The notes beneath the pieces are model-generated. The model saw nothing but the letters and a program-made list of their open reading frames with translations. It was not told the DNA's origin and did not search any database. The position numbers and the translations under genes are program-made. This document shows positions 35,942 through 46,675 of a stretch of DNA of 64,000 nt, piece after piece (within the stretch, counting starts at the first letter, position 1; each line of letters opens with the position of its first letter). The DNA is from Myxococcales bacterium (GTDB lineage Bacteria > Myxococcota_A > Polyangia > Polyangiales > Polyangiaceae): the NCBI GenBank assembly GCA_023248745.1, contig JAHFDZ010000001.1:1-64000 (forward strand), given 5' to 3'.

Positions 35942-38334
35942 GATGACACCTCAGGCAGCGTGAGTTCTGGCGGAACCACTCGAACAATTTGCGAACGCTT
36001 GACGATCGCTTCGCCTCTCGATGCGCGCGCGCCAGCGACGAATGCAAGACTCACGCTCATGCGTTTGCCCTTGTCAGTTTCGATCACAAGCTCGTCACGT
36101 GATTTGCTCAGAAGCACTGCGCCAACGACCGCGTCGTTGTCGTGCAACTTGACGAGCATGACCCCCTTCCCTGCGCCCGAGAGCAGAGGTGATTCTTCGA
36201 CGTCGGTCGCAAGACCGAGCCCATTGCGTGTTGCGCACGCGATGTGCTGTTTCTTGTGCGTAAGGGCTACGAAGACCACCTCGTCTCCTTCGCTGAGCCG
36301 CGCATACTTGCGACCGGCGCGCGTCGACGGCTCTCGATGACCTCGTAACGAGAAGCGCAACATTTGGCCCGTCTTCGTCACGACGATCGCAAACGGAGGT
36401 TCGGGCTCGCCGTCTTCACTCGCAACCGGAACGTCGAGAACGCGCGAATCAAAGCTCATCATCGAGACGATGCGTTCACCGTCAGCCATCTTGAAGAGCT
36501 TCTGCACAGGATCGCCGTAGCCAGTCGTTGCAGGCACATCGACGATGCGGCACACGTAACAAGTTCCGAGATTTGAGAAAAACGCGAGACTCGCTTTGGT
36601 ACTGCCGAATCCGAGACCAATCACTTGATCGCCTTCGCGCACGCGAACCGTTGCAAGGTCCTTCACTTCGCGTTGACGCTTGAGCCAGCCTTGTTGGGTG
36701 ACAAGGACCGTCGCATCTTCATCGACGATGAACGCCTCGGCAGCGTATTCGGGCTCGTCGGCGACGCCGCCTATCTTTGTGCGGCGCTTCTGCGCGAAAC
36801 GCGCTTTGACGCCCTCGAGCTCAGCGCGAATGAGCTTCCAACGAGCAGGCGCACTCTTGAGCAACGCAGCGAGACGCGACGCTTCTTTGCCCTTCTCGGC
36901 GAGTTCCTCGCGGATCAAATTGATCTCGAGCTGCGCCAATCGATAGAGGCGAAGCTCGAGAATCGCATCGACTTGTTCTGAATCGATCTTGAAACGCACC
37001 ATCAATTTCTCGGCCGCGTCCTTCTTACCCTGCGACTTTCGAATGATGCGAATCGTCTCATCGAGCGCATCGAAAACGATCGCAAAACCCTCGAGCACAT
37101 GAATGCGTCTGCGGAGTTGCTCGAGATCGAAGGCGGTGCGTTTCGTGACGACGTCGAAACGAAATTTCAGGAACTGCGCGAGCATTCCGCGAAGATCAAG
37201 TCGCTCTGGCGTAGGGACGAGCGGATTGTCTGTCGGAATCAGGCAAGTGAGGTTCACCTGCACGTTCGTGGCAAGTGGCGTGTGCTTGTAGAGATACGCC
37301 ATCACCAACTGTGGATCAGCTTCCTTCCTGATCTCGAGCACGACACGCGTCTCGTCGGTGCTCTCATCGCGAACGTCGAGCAAGAGAGGCAACTTCTTCG
37401 AGATGATGACTTCTGCAATTTTTTCGACAACTGCACGGCGCTCAACCGCGTAGGGAATCGATTCGATCACGATCTGCGGCCCGCGCTTGTCGGCGTCCTC
37501 GATCTTCCATTCGCCGCGAAGCTTTAGTGAGCCGTGTCCCTGCGCGTAGACTTCTTGCAGCTCAGCGCGCGAAGAGAGCAACTGTCCGCCCGTAGGAAAG
37601 TCAGGGCCCTTGATGAATTTGGTAAGCCCCTTGACCGTCAGTTCGGGGTCATCGATCAGCGCGATGCTTGCATCGATCACTTCGCCCAGGTTGTGCGGAG
37701 GAATGCTCGTCGCCATCCCGACGGCAATTCCGTACGAACCGTTGACGAGAAGGTTCGGAAACCGCGCCGGCAGAATCGTTGGCTCTTGCTTCGTGTTGTC
37801 GAAGTTCGAGCGAAACAACACAGTGCCCTTGTCGAGTTCGTCGAGCAGCTCGAGCGTCGCGAATTGTAACTTCGCTTCGGTGTATCGATAGGCCGCAGCC
37901 GCGTCGCCGTCCGCCGAACCAAAGTTGCCACGACCGTCAACTAGCTTGACGCTCATGGAAAAATCTTGCGCAAGTCGAACCAGCGCGTCGTACACGCTGA
38001 CGTCGCCATGCGGATGGTACTTACCAAGCACCTCACCGACGATGAGCGCGCACTTTCGATACTTTGCGTCGGGACGAAGACCGAGCTCGCGCATCGCATA
38101 GAGAATGCGACGCTGCACAGGCTTCAAGCCATCGCGGACGTCGGGCAACGCACGCGAAGTGATGACGCTTAGTGCATAGTGCAGATATCGACGCTGCGCC
38201 TCTTCGGCGAGCGTGCTGTCGTCGATGGGCTGTGGAGGTCCCCCGTCGTCGCTGCCACCACGGCCACCGCCGCCACGCTTCCGACCACCCCCGCCACCGG
38301 TGCCTGATTTCGAACTTTGGGTTGCTGAACTCAT
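35938..38334 (-). CDS. parC: DNA topoisomerase IV subunit A with Gly/Arg-rich N-terminus
   Basis: 798 residues. Winged-helix/tower core with [39 protein letters not shown] and the catalytic tyrosine in AAAYRYTEA. The C-terminal beta-propeller lacks the GyrA box, which separates it from the gyrA gene at 41214. ATG 38334 gives an N-terminal extension of about 30 residues rich in Gly and Arg ([15 protein letters not shown]), not typical of ParC. The ORF-track start at 38493 runs into the bamA promoter region. Translation of parE is coupled. Confidence 0.92.
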   Translation of the reverse strand: MSSATQSSKSGTGGGGGRKRGGGGRGGSDDGGPPQPIDDSTLAEEAQRRYLHYALSVITSRALPDVRDGLKPVQRRILYAMRELGLRPDAKYRKCALIVGEVLGKYHPHGDVSVYDALVRLAQDFSMSVKLVDGRGNFGSADGDAAAAYRYTEAKLQFATLELLDELDKGTVLFRSNFDNTKQEPTILPARFPNLLVNGSYGIAVGMATSIPPHNLGEVIDASIALIDDPELTVKGLTKFIKGPDFPTGGQLLSSRAELQEVYAQGHGSLKLRGEWKIEDADKRGPQIVIESIPYAVERRAVVEKIAEVIISKKLPLLLDVRDESTDETRVVLEIRKEADPQLVMAYLYKHTPLATNVQVNLTCLIPTDNPLVPTPERLDLRGMLAQFLKFRFDVVTKRTAFDLEQLRRRIHVLEGFAIVFDALDETIRIIRKSQGKKDAAEKLMVRFKIDSEQVDAILELRLYRLAQLEINLIREELAEKGKEASRLAALLKSAPARWKLIRAELEGVKARFAQKRRTKIGGVADEPEYAAEAFIVDEDATVLVTQQGWLKRQREVKDLATVRVREGDQVIGLGFGSTKASLAFFSNLGTCYVCRIVDVPATTGYGDPVQKLFKMADGERIVSMMSFDSRVLDVPVASEDGEPEPPFAIVVTKTGQMLRFSLRGHREPSTRAGRKYARLSEGDEVVFVALTHKKQHIACATRNGLGLATDVEESPLLSGAGKGVMLVKLHDNDAVVGAVLLSKSRDELVIETDKGKRMSVSLAFVAGARASRGEAIVKRSQIVRVVPPELTLPEVSS

Positions 38335-38579
38335 CTTTTGTCGCTGGAAGAATGAAAACGTCAAACCGTCACGGGAGCTTGGGCTTCCGCTGAGGCTGAC
38401 ATAGCGAAACGTCCCTGGCCTTCTGTTCAGGCGACTTTTCGATGTATCAGGCGAGCCCTCGCGGTCGCAAGGCGAACTTCGTCGGCTGGTCATGTGTGCA
38501 GACCTGGTTGACCCTGAGGCTTCGTGTGCGGTACGAGCTTGCCGACCTTGATCTCGCGCCGCTTGGAGCCATCAACTTG
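38335..38579. promoter_or_regulatory. Divergent promoter region, parC / bamA
   Basis: 245 bp between the chosen divergent starts. Promoters for the topoisomerase IV operon and for bamA must lie here. I see no strong palindrome or -35/-10 pair, and no small gene with independent support, although both flanking ORFs stay open across much of it. Confidence 0.35.
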
Positions 38580-41204
38580 ATGCTCGTCGTTCGCCATTGG
38601 CTTCTGCTGGCGCGCTTCATCGTGATCTGCTGCGTTTTTTGGCCTATTTTGATCCCGTTTGGCGGCGGTGTCGCGTTTGGCGCCACCGATGGCGGAGCTC
38701 CGGATGCGGCTCCCGCTTCCCGTGACGCAGGCACCAGCGATGCCTCAATTTCAGACGCAAACCTCGCCGATGCATCCACCGCAGCGACGTTAGCGGAAGA
38801 GGCACCCATTCCGCGGTTGCAACCCAACGAAGCGGAGAAAGCTGAGGGGCTGCCCATTGTTCGAATCGTGATCGACAATGGCGCTGGACGGCTACCAGAG
38901 ACCGAGGTGCGTGGCTATTTGCACGTCAAACTGAAAGATCTGTTCTCAACCGAGGCGCTGGCCGCCGACGTTCGCGCACTCTGGGAATCCAAGTTCTTTA
39001 GCGACATCAAGGTCGACCTCACGCGCAAGGACGCAGGCGTCGTTGTTCGCTTCGTACTCCAAGAGCGACCAAACATTCGTGAGATCACGTACGCAGGCAA
39101 CGACGAGCTGGACGAAGCAGCGCTGAACGAGCTCGTCGAAGTCAAGGCGAACACCGTGCTCAATCAAGCGGCCCTGCGTCGCAGCGTCGATCGAATCAAG
39201 GAAGCCTATCGCGAGAAAGGGTACTTTCTTGCCAATGTCGTATTCGAGACAGTCCCCTATCGCGACAACGAAGTTGGCATTTCATTCAAAATTACCGAAC
39301 GTAATCAAGTTACGGTTCAACGCATTACAATCATCGGCAACGACCACCTCCCAGAATCTGAACTTCGGGACGTGATGGAAACGGGCCAAGGTTCGTTTTT
39401 CTCGTTCGGATCGTACAAGCAAAGCCTACTCGAGCGCGACATCCTCTTGATGAGTGCGCTTTACTACGATCGAGGCTACCTCGACGTTCGCTTCGCCACG
39501 CCACGCGTGATGCTGACGCCCGATCGTGAAGGGCTTGACATCATGCTCGTGGTCACCGAAGGGCCGCGGTACAAAATTCGTCAGCTGCTCATCACAGAGG
39601 TGGACGAAGACGGCAAAGAGATTGAGCCCCTTGGAGGACGTCGATCGCTGCGTCAGCTCATCTCTGCCCAATCAGGCGACTGGGTTAATCGATCGGCGAT
39701 CCAGAAGGACCTACAGGCCGTAAAAACAAAGTATCGCGACGCCGGCTACGCGAACGTCGAAGCCGAACCGCGCGTCGAGATTGATCGCAAAACCAACGCG
39801 GTCGACGTTCAGGTACGCATTCGTCGTGGCGTATTGGTCACAATCGAACGCATCGAGATCAAGGGCAACGTTAAGACCCGCGACAAGGTCCTGCGGCGTG
39901 AGTTCGAAGTCGCCGAAGGAAAGTTGTTCAGCGAGACAGGGCTCGAGGAATCGCGGCGCCGTACGCTCGCGCTCGGTTTCTTCGATCGCGTCGATGTCTC
40001 AACGACACAGGGCTCGGATCCGACGAAAATTGTCGTCACCTTCGACGTGAACGAGCGATCAACGGGCCAGTTCAATGTTGGTGCGGGCTTCTCATCAATC
40101 GAAACTTTTATTGCGACTGCGACCGTCAATCAGCAAAACCTATTTGGCAATGGTCAGGCGCTTCAGTTGCAAGCGTCGATATCGGGTTTACGCCAACTCG
40201 TGTCGGTGCGCGTGTACGAGCCCTACTTTCTTGATTCTGACTGGTCGTTTTCGACCGAACTTTTTAATCAATATTTTATCTTCAACGACTTCGCGCGGCT
40301 AACGCGGGGAGCGTCGCTCACGTTTGGCTACGCCATCATTCAGCCGAAGTTGCGGCTTGGCGTGACGCTGACCGCACAGCACGACTCGGTCGACAACGCG
40401 TCTCAAGGAACCTTCTTCGGCGCGACGAGCACAGTGAACCTGCAGCCGCGACTTCCACTCGCCAATTTGTACACGTCGGGGCGCACGATCTCCGTGCGAC
40501 CGACACTCACGTACGACTCTCGCGACAATCGAATTTTTCCCACTTCAGGTATATTTTTACAGGCTTCGAGCGAGTTTGCGACCAGCCTCCTCGGTAGCGA
40601 ACTTCAGTTCATTCGGCACCGCCTGACGACGCAGTTCTATGTTCCGCTCGGCGGCAACTCCGGCCAACCGGGTAGTGGCTTCGTGCTCAAGATGCGTAAC
40701 GACTTCGGCGTCGTAACGAGTCCGAACGACGTTAGCCTACCCATTTACGCGCGCTTTTTCCTCGGCGGCATTTTCGACATGCGTGGCTATCGGCTCCGCA
40801 CAATTGGCCCGCGATTGCCCGTCACGTCGGCGCTTGATCCGAACTCCGCGCCCATCGCAAACGGTGCAGTCATCGGCGGCAATCTTCAAGCGTATACAAA
40901 TATCGAATTTGAATTCCCGATCCTCGATAAAGTTGGCATTCGAGGCGTTGCATTTTTCGATGTTGGCAATGCATGGAACCTCGAATCGCGTTTCTGTAAG
41001 ACGGCTCCGGCGCCGCAATTCTCGCGAGTCGTCAGCCCCTGTTTCGACGGCGGCAGCCTCTTCTTCCTCCGCACCAGTGCTGGTTTCGGCGTACGCTGGT
41101 TCTCGCCGCTCGGCCCACTGCGCTTCGAGCTGGGCTTCCCGTTGATGCCTCTACCTTACGAGGAAAAGAGCGTCTTCGAATTTACCATCGGCAATTCTTT
41201 CTGA
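38580..41204 (+). CDS. bamA: Outer-membrane protein assembly factor BamA
   Basis: About 874 residues. Signal peptide (LLLARFIVICCVFWPILIPF), then an Asp/Ala/Ser-rich linker of about 50 residues, then about five POTRA domains (for example VDRIKEAYREKGYFLANV, VTVQRITIIGNDHLPESE, VTIERIEIKGNVKTRDKVL), then a 16-strand barrel. The barrel contains the loop-6 type motif FDMRGYR (VRGF-like). BamA folds and inserts outer-membrane proteins. ATG 38580 is chosen for the signal peptide and an upstream GGAG; the ORF-track start at 38442 adds 46 residues with no support. The linker before POTRA1 is unusual for BamA. Confidence 0.9.
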   Translation: MLVVRHWLLLARFIVICCVFWPILIPFGGGVAFGATDGGAPDAAPASRDAGTSDASISDANLADASTAATLAEEAPIPRLQPNEAEKAEGLPIVRIVIDNGAGRLPETEVRGYLHVKLKDLFSTEALAADVRALWESKFFSDIKVDLTRKDAGVVVRFVLQERPNIREITYAGNDELDEAALNELVEVKANTVLNQAALRRSVDRIKEAYREKGYFLANVVFETVPYRDNEVGISFKITERNQVTVQRITIIGNDHLPESELRDVMETGQGSFFSFGSYKQSLLERDILLMSALYYDRGYLDVRFATPRVMLTPDREGLDIMLVVTEGPRYKIRQLLITEVDEDGKEIEPLGGRRSLRQLISAQSGDWVNRSAIQKDLQAVKTKYRDAGYANVEAEPRVEIDRKTNAVDVQVRIRRGVLVTIERIEIKGNVKTRDKVLRREFEVAEGKLFSETGLEESRRRTLALGFFDRVDVSTTQGSDPTKIVVTFDVNERSTGQFNVGAGFSSIETFIATATVNQQNLFGNGQALQLQASISGLRQLVSVRVYEPYFLDSDWSFSTELFNQYFIFNDFARLTRGASLTFGYAIIQPKLRLGVTLTAQHDSVDNASQGTFFGATSTVNLQPRLPLANLYTSGRTISVRPTLTYDSRDNRIFPTSGIFLQASSEFATSLLGSELQFIRHRLTTQFYVPLGGNSGQPGSGFVLKMRNDFGVVTSPNDVSLPIYARFFLGGIFDMRGYRLRTIGPRLPVTSALDPNSAPIANGAVIGGNLQAYTNIEFEFPILDKVGIRGVAFFDVGNAWNLESRFCKTAPAPQFSRVVSPCFDGGSLFFLRTSAGFGVRWFSPLGPLRFELGFPLMPLPYEEKSVFEFTIGNSF

Positions 41205-41213
41205 GTGTGAGTC

Positions 41214-43817
41214 ATGGCTGATATCCCGCAAACAACGCCGCACCATAAAATTCCGATTTCGATCCAAGACGAAATGCGTACGAGTTATCTCGATTACGCA
41301 ATGAGCGTCATCATCGGACGCGCGATCCCCGATGTGCGTGACGGCCTGAAGCCAGTTCATCGCCGCATCCTCTACTCGATGTACGAGCAAGGTATTCTGC
41401 CGAACACAGCGCATCGCAAGAGCGCCAAAGTCGTCGGAGACGTGCTCGGTAAGTATCACCCTCACGGCGACAGCAGCGTTTACGACGCGATGGTCCGTCT
41501 CGCGCAACCGTTTTCGATGCGTTACATGCTCGTCGATGGCCAAGGGAACTTCGGCTCCGTCGACGGCGATCCAGCGGCTGCATATCGATATACCGAAGCG
41601 CGCCTCTCGCGCATCGCGATCGAGTTGCTCAGCGACATCGAATCCGAGTCGGTCGACTTCGTTCCTAACTTCGATGATTCCGAGGAGGAACCCAGCGTTC
41701 TCCCCGCGCGCATTCCGAACCTTCTCGTCAACGGCTCTGGCGGCATCGCCGTCGGTATGGCGACGAACATACCGCCGCACAATTTGAGCGAGATCCTCGC
41801 CGCGACCGTTCACCTCATTCGCAACCCAAACTGCGTCATCGACGAGCTCATGGCGCTCGTTCCGGGGCCCGACTTTCCGACTGGCGCGCTCATCTACGGC
41901 CGCTCCGGTATCGAATCTGCACAGCGTACGGGCCGCGGATCGATCGTCATGCGGTCGCGCGTCGAGTTCGAAAAAGTCTCTGGCAAGACCGAGCGCGAGC
42001 AAATCGTGGTCACCGAAATCCCTTACCAAGTCAACAAGGCACGCGTGCACGCGCGCATCGGCGAGTTGATGCGCGAAAAGAAGATCGAGGGCATCTCCGA
42101 AGTGCGCGACGAGTCCGATCGCGACGGCATCCGCCTTGTCATCGAACTCAAGAAGGACGTAATTCCCCAAGTCATCGTCAACCAACTTTACCGCATGACC
42201 GACCTGCAAACGTCGTTCGGCGTGATCAATTTGGCGATCATGGGCGGCCGCCCTGCTGTGCTCAATTTGCAGCAGACCCTTGCGGCTTTCGTCGAACACC
42301 GACGCGAAGTCGTCACACGCCGCACACGCTTCGATCTTCGTCAAGCCGAGAATCAGCGCGAGATCATCGAAGGGCTCGGGATGGCGACCACTCAGGTCGA
42401 CCTTGTCATTAAGACCATCCGCGAGTCAGACAACAGCGAAATTGCGCGTGAGCGCTTGATGCAGCTTCCGCTCGAAGGCCTCGAAGCCTTTGTGAGGCGT
42501 GCAGGTCGCCCCGATAGCGAGATCGAGGCGACAAAGGCAAAGACACCTTATCGACTTTCAGAACGTCAGGCGAAGGCGATTCTCGAAATGCGTCTTTCGC
42601 GTTTGACCGGACTCGAGCAAGAAAAGCTTGCAACCGAATATGGCGAATTGTGTAACAAGATCGCTCTTTATCAATCGATCTTGGCAAGCGAGCCAATGCT
42701 GCTCGATGTCATCGTCAGAGAACTTGACGAAATTCGTGACAAATATTGCAAGAACGACGCAAGGCGCACCGAGATTGTCCCCAGCGAAGCCGACATCAGC
42801 GACGAAGACCTCATTCAAGAAGAGGACATGGTCGTTACGATTTCGCACGAGGGGTACATCAAGCGAACAAGTCCCAGTGAATATCGGGCTCAAAAGCGTG
42901 GTGGCCGCGGAAAGATCGGCATGGAAGCGCGTGAAGAAGACTGGGTCACGCAGCTCTTTATCGCATCGACCCACGCGTACATCTTCTTCTTCAGCGACAA
43001 GGGCAAGGTATACGTCAAGAAAGTTTATCAAATACCACTTGGCGGCCGTACGTCAAAGGGACGCGCAATCGTCAACTTCCTTGGTATTGAGCAGGGCGAA
43101 CGCATCAAGGCCATTGTCGAAGTTCCCAAAATTGAAAGTGGCAAATTCGTAGTTACGATTACGAAAAAGGGCCAAATCAAGAAAACGGAACTCATCGAAT
43201 ATGAGAACTTCCGCGAAAAAGGCATTATCGGCGTCAAGGTCGAAGACGACGACGAGCTCCTCTCCGCAGCCCTGACCGAAGGCGCACGAGAATTCATCAT
43301 CGCAACGAAGCTCGGTCAATCGATCCGGTTCCCCGAGGATCAAGTTCGACCGATGGGCCGTTCGACGATGGGTGTTCGCGCAATCGATGTTGGCGAAGGC
43401 GACGAGGTTGTCGGCCTCGAGGTCACCGATCCCGAGCGTACGGCCGTTCTCGCAGTCTGCGAAAAGGGCTTCGGTAAGCGCACTGAGATCGAAGAGTTCC
43501 GCATCCAAAACCGCGGCGGCAAAGGCATCATCCTCATCGACGCGAGCGATCGCAACGGGCCGGTCGTCGGCATCAAGTTCGTAAAGCCCACCGATGAAGT
43601 GATGCTCATTACCGATCGCGGACAAACCTTACGTACACGCGTAGACGAAATTCGAACCACCGGCAGAAACGCTCAAGGCGTGAAGCTTATGACCCTCGAT
43701 GAGAGCGAACGCATCGTCGCGCTCGAGCGCTTGGCCGAAGCGGAAGATGTGGTGCCGGACGAGGGCGGCGGAGACCCCGAAGGCAGCCCATCCGCGCCAG
43801 ACCCAACCCTGAACTAA
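41214..43817 (+). CDS. gyrA: DNA gyrase subunit A
   Basis: 867 residues. The core has [19 protein letters not shown], the quinolone-resistance region [14 protein letters not shown] (Ser and Asp at the usual positions) and the catalytic tyrosine in [10 protein letters not shown]. The beta-pinwheel carries the GyrA box QKRGGRG, needed for DNA wrapping and negative supercoiling. The C-terminus is a short acidic tail. It starts 10 bp after bamA, so it is likely in the same operon, an uncommon arrangement. gyrB is not in the window. Confidence 0.96.
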   Translation: MADIPQTTPHHKIPISIQDEMRTSYLDYAMSVIIGRAIPDVRDGLKPVHRRILYSMYEQGILPNTAHRKSAKVVGDVLGKYHPHGDSSVYDAMVRLAQPFSMRYMLVDGQGNFGSVDGDPAAAYRYTEARLSRIAIELLSDIESESVDFVPNFDDSEEEPSVLPARIPNLLVNGSGGIAVGMATNIPPHNLSEILAATVHLIRNPNCVIDELMALVPGPDFPTGALIYGRSGIESAQRTGRGSIVMRSRVEFEKVSGKTEREQIVVTEIPYQVNKARVHARIGELMREKKIEGISEVRDESDRDGIRLVIELKKDVIPQVIVNQLYRMTDLQTSFGVINLAIMGGRPAVLNLQQTLAAFVEHRREVVTRRTRFDLRQAENQREIIEGLGMATTQVDLVIKTIRESDNSEIARERLMQLPLEGLEAFVRRAGRPDSEIEATKAKTPYRLSERQAKAILEMRLSRLTGLEQEKLATEYGELCNKIALYQSILASEPMLLDVIVRELDEIRDKYCKNDARRTEIVPSEADISDEDLIQEEDMVVTISHEGYIKRTSPSEYRAQKRGGRGKIGMEAREEDWVTQLFIASTHAYIFFFSDKGKVYVKKVYQIPLGGRTSKGRAIVNFLGIEQGERIKAIVEVPKIESGKFVVTITKKGQIKKTELIEYENFREKGIIGVKVEDDDELLSAALTEGAREFIIATKLGQSIRFPEDQVRPMGRSTMGVRAIDVGEGDEVVGLEVTDPERTAVLAVCEKGFGKRTEIEEFRIQNRGGKGIILIDASDRNGPVVGIKFVKPTDEVMLITDRGQTLRTRVDEIRTTGRNAQGVKLMTLDESERIVALERLAEAEDVVPDEGGGDPEGSPSAPDPTLN

Positions 43818-43847
43818 CTCCAACTCTTCATCGCCCTGTCCAACCCC

Positions 43848-44035
43848 CTCTCGCCTGATCTTCTCGCCTGCTCCAACACCTCTCGCCTGATCTTCTCGCC
43901 TGATCCGGTTCCTGAACCGCGCCGCGCCGGGCCCGATCAGGATCAGGCGAGATCGATCAGGATCAAGATCAGGTGAAGAGGATCAGAATCAGGTGAAGAG
44001 GATCAGGATCAGGTGAAGAGGATCAAGATCAAGTG
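43848..44035. repeat. GATC-rich tandem and inverted repeat between gyrA and nth
   Basis: Left part: two copies of CTCTCGCCTGATCTTCTCGCCTG at 43848 and 43880 (32-bp period). Right part: three 20-bp units GATCANNATCAGGTGAAGAG at 43961-44020 plus a partial fourth copy to 44035. The left units read as approximate reverse complements of the right ones, around a GC-rich centre (about 43906-43935). I count about 14 GATC sites in under 190 bp. No ORF is supported. It could act as a transcription terminator, a protein-binding array or a simple sequence repeat. Confidence 0.85.
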
Positions 44036-44058
44036 GTACGTCGAGAAGCAAACACGCC

Positions 44059-44748
44059 ATGACAAAGCGCATCACCGCAAAGGAAGCGAAGAACGCCGCA
44101 TTCGAAACGTTGCAACGACTCTTCGCGATTCATCCCGATGCGCATTGTGAACTCGAGCATAAAAGCCCTTTCGAACTTCTTGTTGCAACAGTTCTCAGCG
44201 CGCAGACCACAGACGTTGCAGTGAATAAGGCAACCCCTGCTCTGTTCGCGAAGTACCCCACCGCGGAAGCGCTCGCGAAGGCCACCCCACTTGAGGTCGA
44301 ACCGCTCATTTCGACCATCGGCATGTACCGTCAGAAGTCAAAGAACATCGTCAAGTTGGCTGACCTATTGATCAAACGGCACAAAGGACAGGTTCCAAAG
44401 TCACTTGATAAACTTGTGGAACTACCTGGCGTAGGGCGCAAAACGGCAAATGTAGTTCTCGGCGTTGCATTTGGAGCGCCAGAAGGCGTCGTCGTGGACA
44501 CGCACGTGATGCGCATCAGCCAACGGCTCGGATGGACCAAGGAAGCCGAAGCCACAACGATCGAGCTCGCGCTTTGTAAATTGTTGCCGCGCGAGGTTTG
44601 GGATCGAACGAGCCACACGCTCATTTTTCACGGTAGACGCATCTGCGGTGCGGTGAAGCCTCAGTGCGACAGGTGCGGGGTGAGCGACGTGTGCCCGAGC
44701 GCAGGTCGTGCCGTAGAAGTTGGACGTAAGCCGGGAAGAACGCGATAG
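44059..44748 (+). CDS. nth: Endonuclease III
   Basis: 229 residues. Helix-hairpin-helix LPGVGRKTANVVLGVAFG with the catalytic Lys nearby, Asp in VVDTHVMRI, and the C-terminal 4Fe-4S ligands in CGAVKPQCDRCGVSDVC (C-x6-C-x2-C-x5-C). The enzyme is a DNA glycosylase/AP lyase that removes oxidised pyrimidines. It follows the GATC-rich repeat after a 23-bp gap and converges on queG. Confidence 0.95.
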   Translation: MTKRITAKEAKNAAFETLQRLFAIHPDAHCELEHKSPFELLVATVLSAQTTDVAVNKATPALFAKYPTAEALAKATPLEVEPLISTIGMYRQKSKNIVKLADLLIKRHKGQVPKSLDKLVELPGVGRKTANVVLGVAFGAPEGVVVDTHVMRISQRLGWTKEAEATTIELALCKLLPREVWDRTSHTLIFHGRRICGAVKPQCDRCGVSDVCPSAGRAVEVGRKPGRTR

Positions 44749-44754
44749 GGAGCT

Positions 44755-45831
44755 TCACAAACCGTGAAGCTGCGTTATCGCCCAACGTGCCGCCTGTCTC
44801 ACACCAGCATCGGCGTGCTCACCCAACGCCAACAACACCTCTCGCGCTCGCACGTCCTTCTGCGCCCCTACGACGAAGCATGCGTTGCGTAGCACGCCTC
44901 TGGGGGTCGTACGCTTCAGCGGCGAGCTTCCCACGAGCTCCGCGATCTGCATCTCGCTGAGTTGTAACAAGTCAATCGCGTCAACGTCGCTCCACTCGGG
45001 CCGCGGCGAAAACTGGTCCTTCACGTCTCGCGGCTTTGCCGATGCGTTGAACGGACATACGGTCTGACAATCATCGCAACCGAACAAGTGCTCGCCGATC
45101 GCATCAATCAAGTGGCTCGCCACTTCGCCCCGCTGCTCAATTGTAACATACGAAAGACACTTTTGCGCATCGAGCACAAATGGCCTTGGAAATGCGCTTG
45201 TAGGACACGCGTCGAGACAACGCGTACAGCTGCCGCATCGTTCGGCGATCGGTGTACCAGACAAAAGGTCAAGCGTCGTGACGACTTCACCAATGAGCAA
45301 CATCGACCCGAGCCCTGGCACAATGACGAGCCCATTCTTGCCAATGAATCCCAACCCTGCGCGAGCAGCCCACGCGCGCTCGAGGATCGGTGCGTCGTCG
45401 GCAAGAGGTCGAGCCTGCACCGGTGCGTCTTCGGTGCCGAGCGTGCGCACGAACGCAGCCAGCTTGCGAAGTTTGCGGCGCAGGAAGTTGTGGTAGTCGC
45501 TACCCCTTGCGTATCGCGCGATAGAGCGCGCGAGTGGTGGATCTGAGGCCTCCTCTTCGCGACTTCTTTGGTAACGCTGAGCGATACAAATGACGCTCTT
45601 CGCGCCTTCGAGGATATGCGGACCGTTTACCGAATGTCGCGCTTCGCGGTTCTCGGCGAGATAAGCCATCGTGCCGTGCATTCCGGCCTCGAGAAACGCC
45701 TCGTACCGCGCATGATCAATATCAAGTGGCTCGATCGCGTTCGCAATGCCCACTGCATCGAAGCCAAGCTCTCGCGCTTTGACGTGCACACGTTCGGTTA
45801 GATCATGCGCGGAGGGCACCACGGAACGCAT
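44755..45831 (-). CDS. queG: Epoxyqueuosine reductase
   Basis: 358 residues. Cobalamin-binding reductase domain (ELGFDAVGIANA, ARYARGSDYHN, GFIGKNGLVIVPGLGS), followed by two 4Fe-4S clusters with ligands CGSCTRCLDACP and FGCDDCQTVCPFN, and a C-terminal HEAT-like tail. QueG makes queuosine in tRNA from epoxyqueuosine. ATG 45831 is chosen over the ORF-track start 45894 because the first 21 residues of the longer form look random; length then fits the family. Neighbouring genes do not form a queuosine cluster. Confidence 0.93.
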   Translation of the reverse strand: MRSVVPSAHDLTERVHVKARELGFDAVGIANAIEPLDIDHARYEAFLEAGMHGTMAYLAENREARHSVNGPHILEGAKSVICIAQRYQRSREEEASDPPLARSIARYARGSDYHNFLRRKLRKLAAFVRTLGTEDAPVQARPLADDAPILERAWAARAGLGFIGKNGLVIVPGLGSMLLIGEVVTTLDLLSGTPIAERCGSCTRCLDACPTSAFPRPFVLDAQKCLSYVTIEQRGEVASHLIDAIGEHLFGCDDCQTVCPFNASAKPRDVKDQFSPRPEWSDVDAIDLLQLSEMQIAELVGSSPLKRTTPRGVLRNACFVVGAQKDVRAREVLLALGEHADAGVRQAARWAITQLHGL

Positions 45832-45945
45832 GGTAGAACGCGCAGATGCAAAGCGGGAGAATGAACCCGCGCGTTCTTGAAAAGTCAATTCCATTGACCG
45901 TTCATCAGCACGTGCAGTTGGGCGTTGCAGACTTGACCGCGAGTC

Positions 45946-46566
45946 TTAGCGCGGCGCAAAAACCGCGCGGCCAAGCGCTTGGATCGCCTCAGGGCCAACA
46001 GTGACCTCACCAGGCGCGACGAGCTTTCGGGCGCCAAGGCCATCGGCGAGAGCAACCGTTAACGTGACGATCGTGCCCACGGACATCGCCATCGGCACAC
46101 CCAACGCGGTTACCTGTTCGCTAAGAAATTCGACGAGCCTGGCGTGATCGGCAGCCAAGCGCGTGGCAACGATTGCCCTGAGCTCTGGATCCTCGAGCCC
46201 AATCGCAGCCAATTGGCAGAGCACGCGCGCACCTGGCGTGTCGTTGAGTCGCGACGCGAGTATTGCGGCGACAAAACGCTCGATACGACCCGCTGGATCA
46301 GGTGCGTTGCGCGCATCGTCGAGGATGCGCGCAACTGCAACTGCGCAAACCTCGTCAACCATCGCACGCACCAGCTCGGGCTTGTTGCCAAAGTGATACT
46401 GGATAACCCCTTTGGAGATACCAACCGTCTCCGCGATGTCAGCGATCGTCGCTCCTGCAAAGCCTCGCTGAGCGACATGCCCAATCGCAGCCTCGACAAG
46501 TTGGTGGCGAGTACGTTCGGTTCGGGCGTAACGACGCTGCGGTTCCGGGCGCTTCGATTCAGACAC
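45946..46566 (-). CDS. TetR-family transcriptional regulator
   Basis: About 206 residues. The N-terminal HTH domain LVEAAIGHVAQRGFAGATIADIAETVGISKGVIQYHFGNKPEL is typical of TetR proteins, and a helical ligand-binding domain follows. GTG 46566 is used because the ORF-track start (46743) overlaps the divergent methyltransferase gene. The 109-bp gap to that gene should hold its operator. Target genes cannot be told from sequence. Confidence 0.9.
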   Translation of the reverse strand: MSESKRPEPQRRYARTERTRHQLVEAAIGHVAQRGFAGATIADIAETVGISKGVIQYHFGNKPELVRAMVDEVCAVAVARILDDARNAPDPAGRIERFVAAILASRLNDTPGARVLCQLAAIGLEDPELRAIVATRLAADHARLVEFLSEQVTALGVPMAMSVGTIVTLTVALADGLGARKLVAPGEVTVGPEAIQALGRAVFAPR

Positions 46567-46675
46567 GTGCGTACAATAAGCGTTCGTCGCAATGGATGTG
46601 GAACTTCTGGGGGCGAAGCCGAGCTCGTGAAATCTCGCGAATTCGACGACAATCGGCGTGCTAAGGCAGCGTGCC

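Noticed and set aside
41151-42344. 397-codon minus-strand ORF across gyrA and the end of bamA
   Set aside because: Mirror of highly conserved gyrA; no independent motif or start signal.
43848-44035. CRISPR array or replication origin at the repeat
   Set aside because: Repeat units abut without unique spacers and there are no cas genes. GATC density recalls oriC, but I saw no DnaA boxes or dnaA/dnaN genes.
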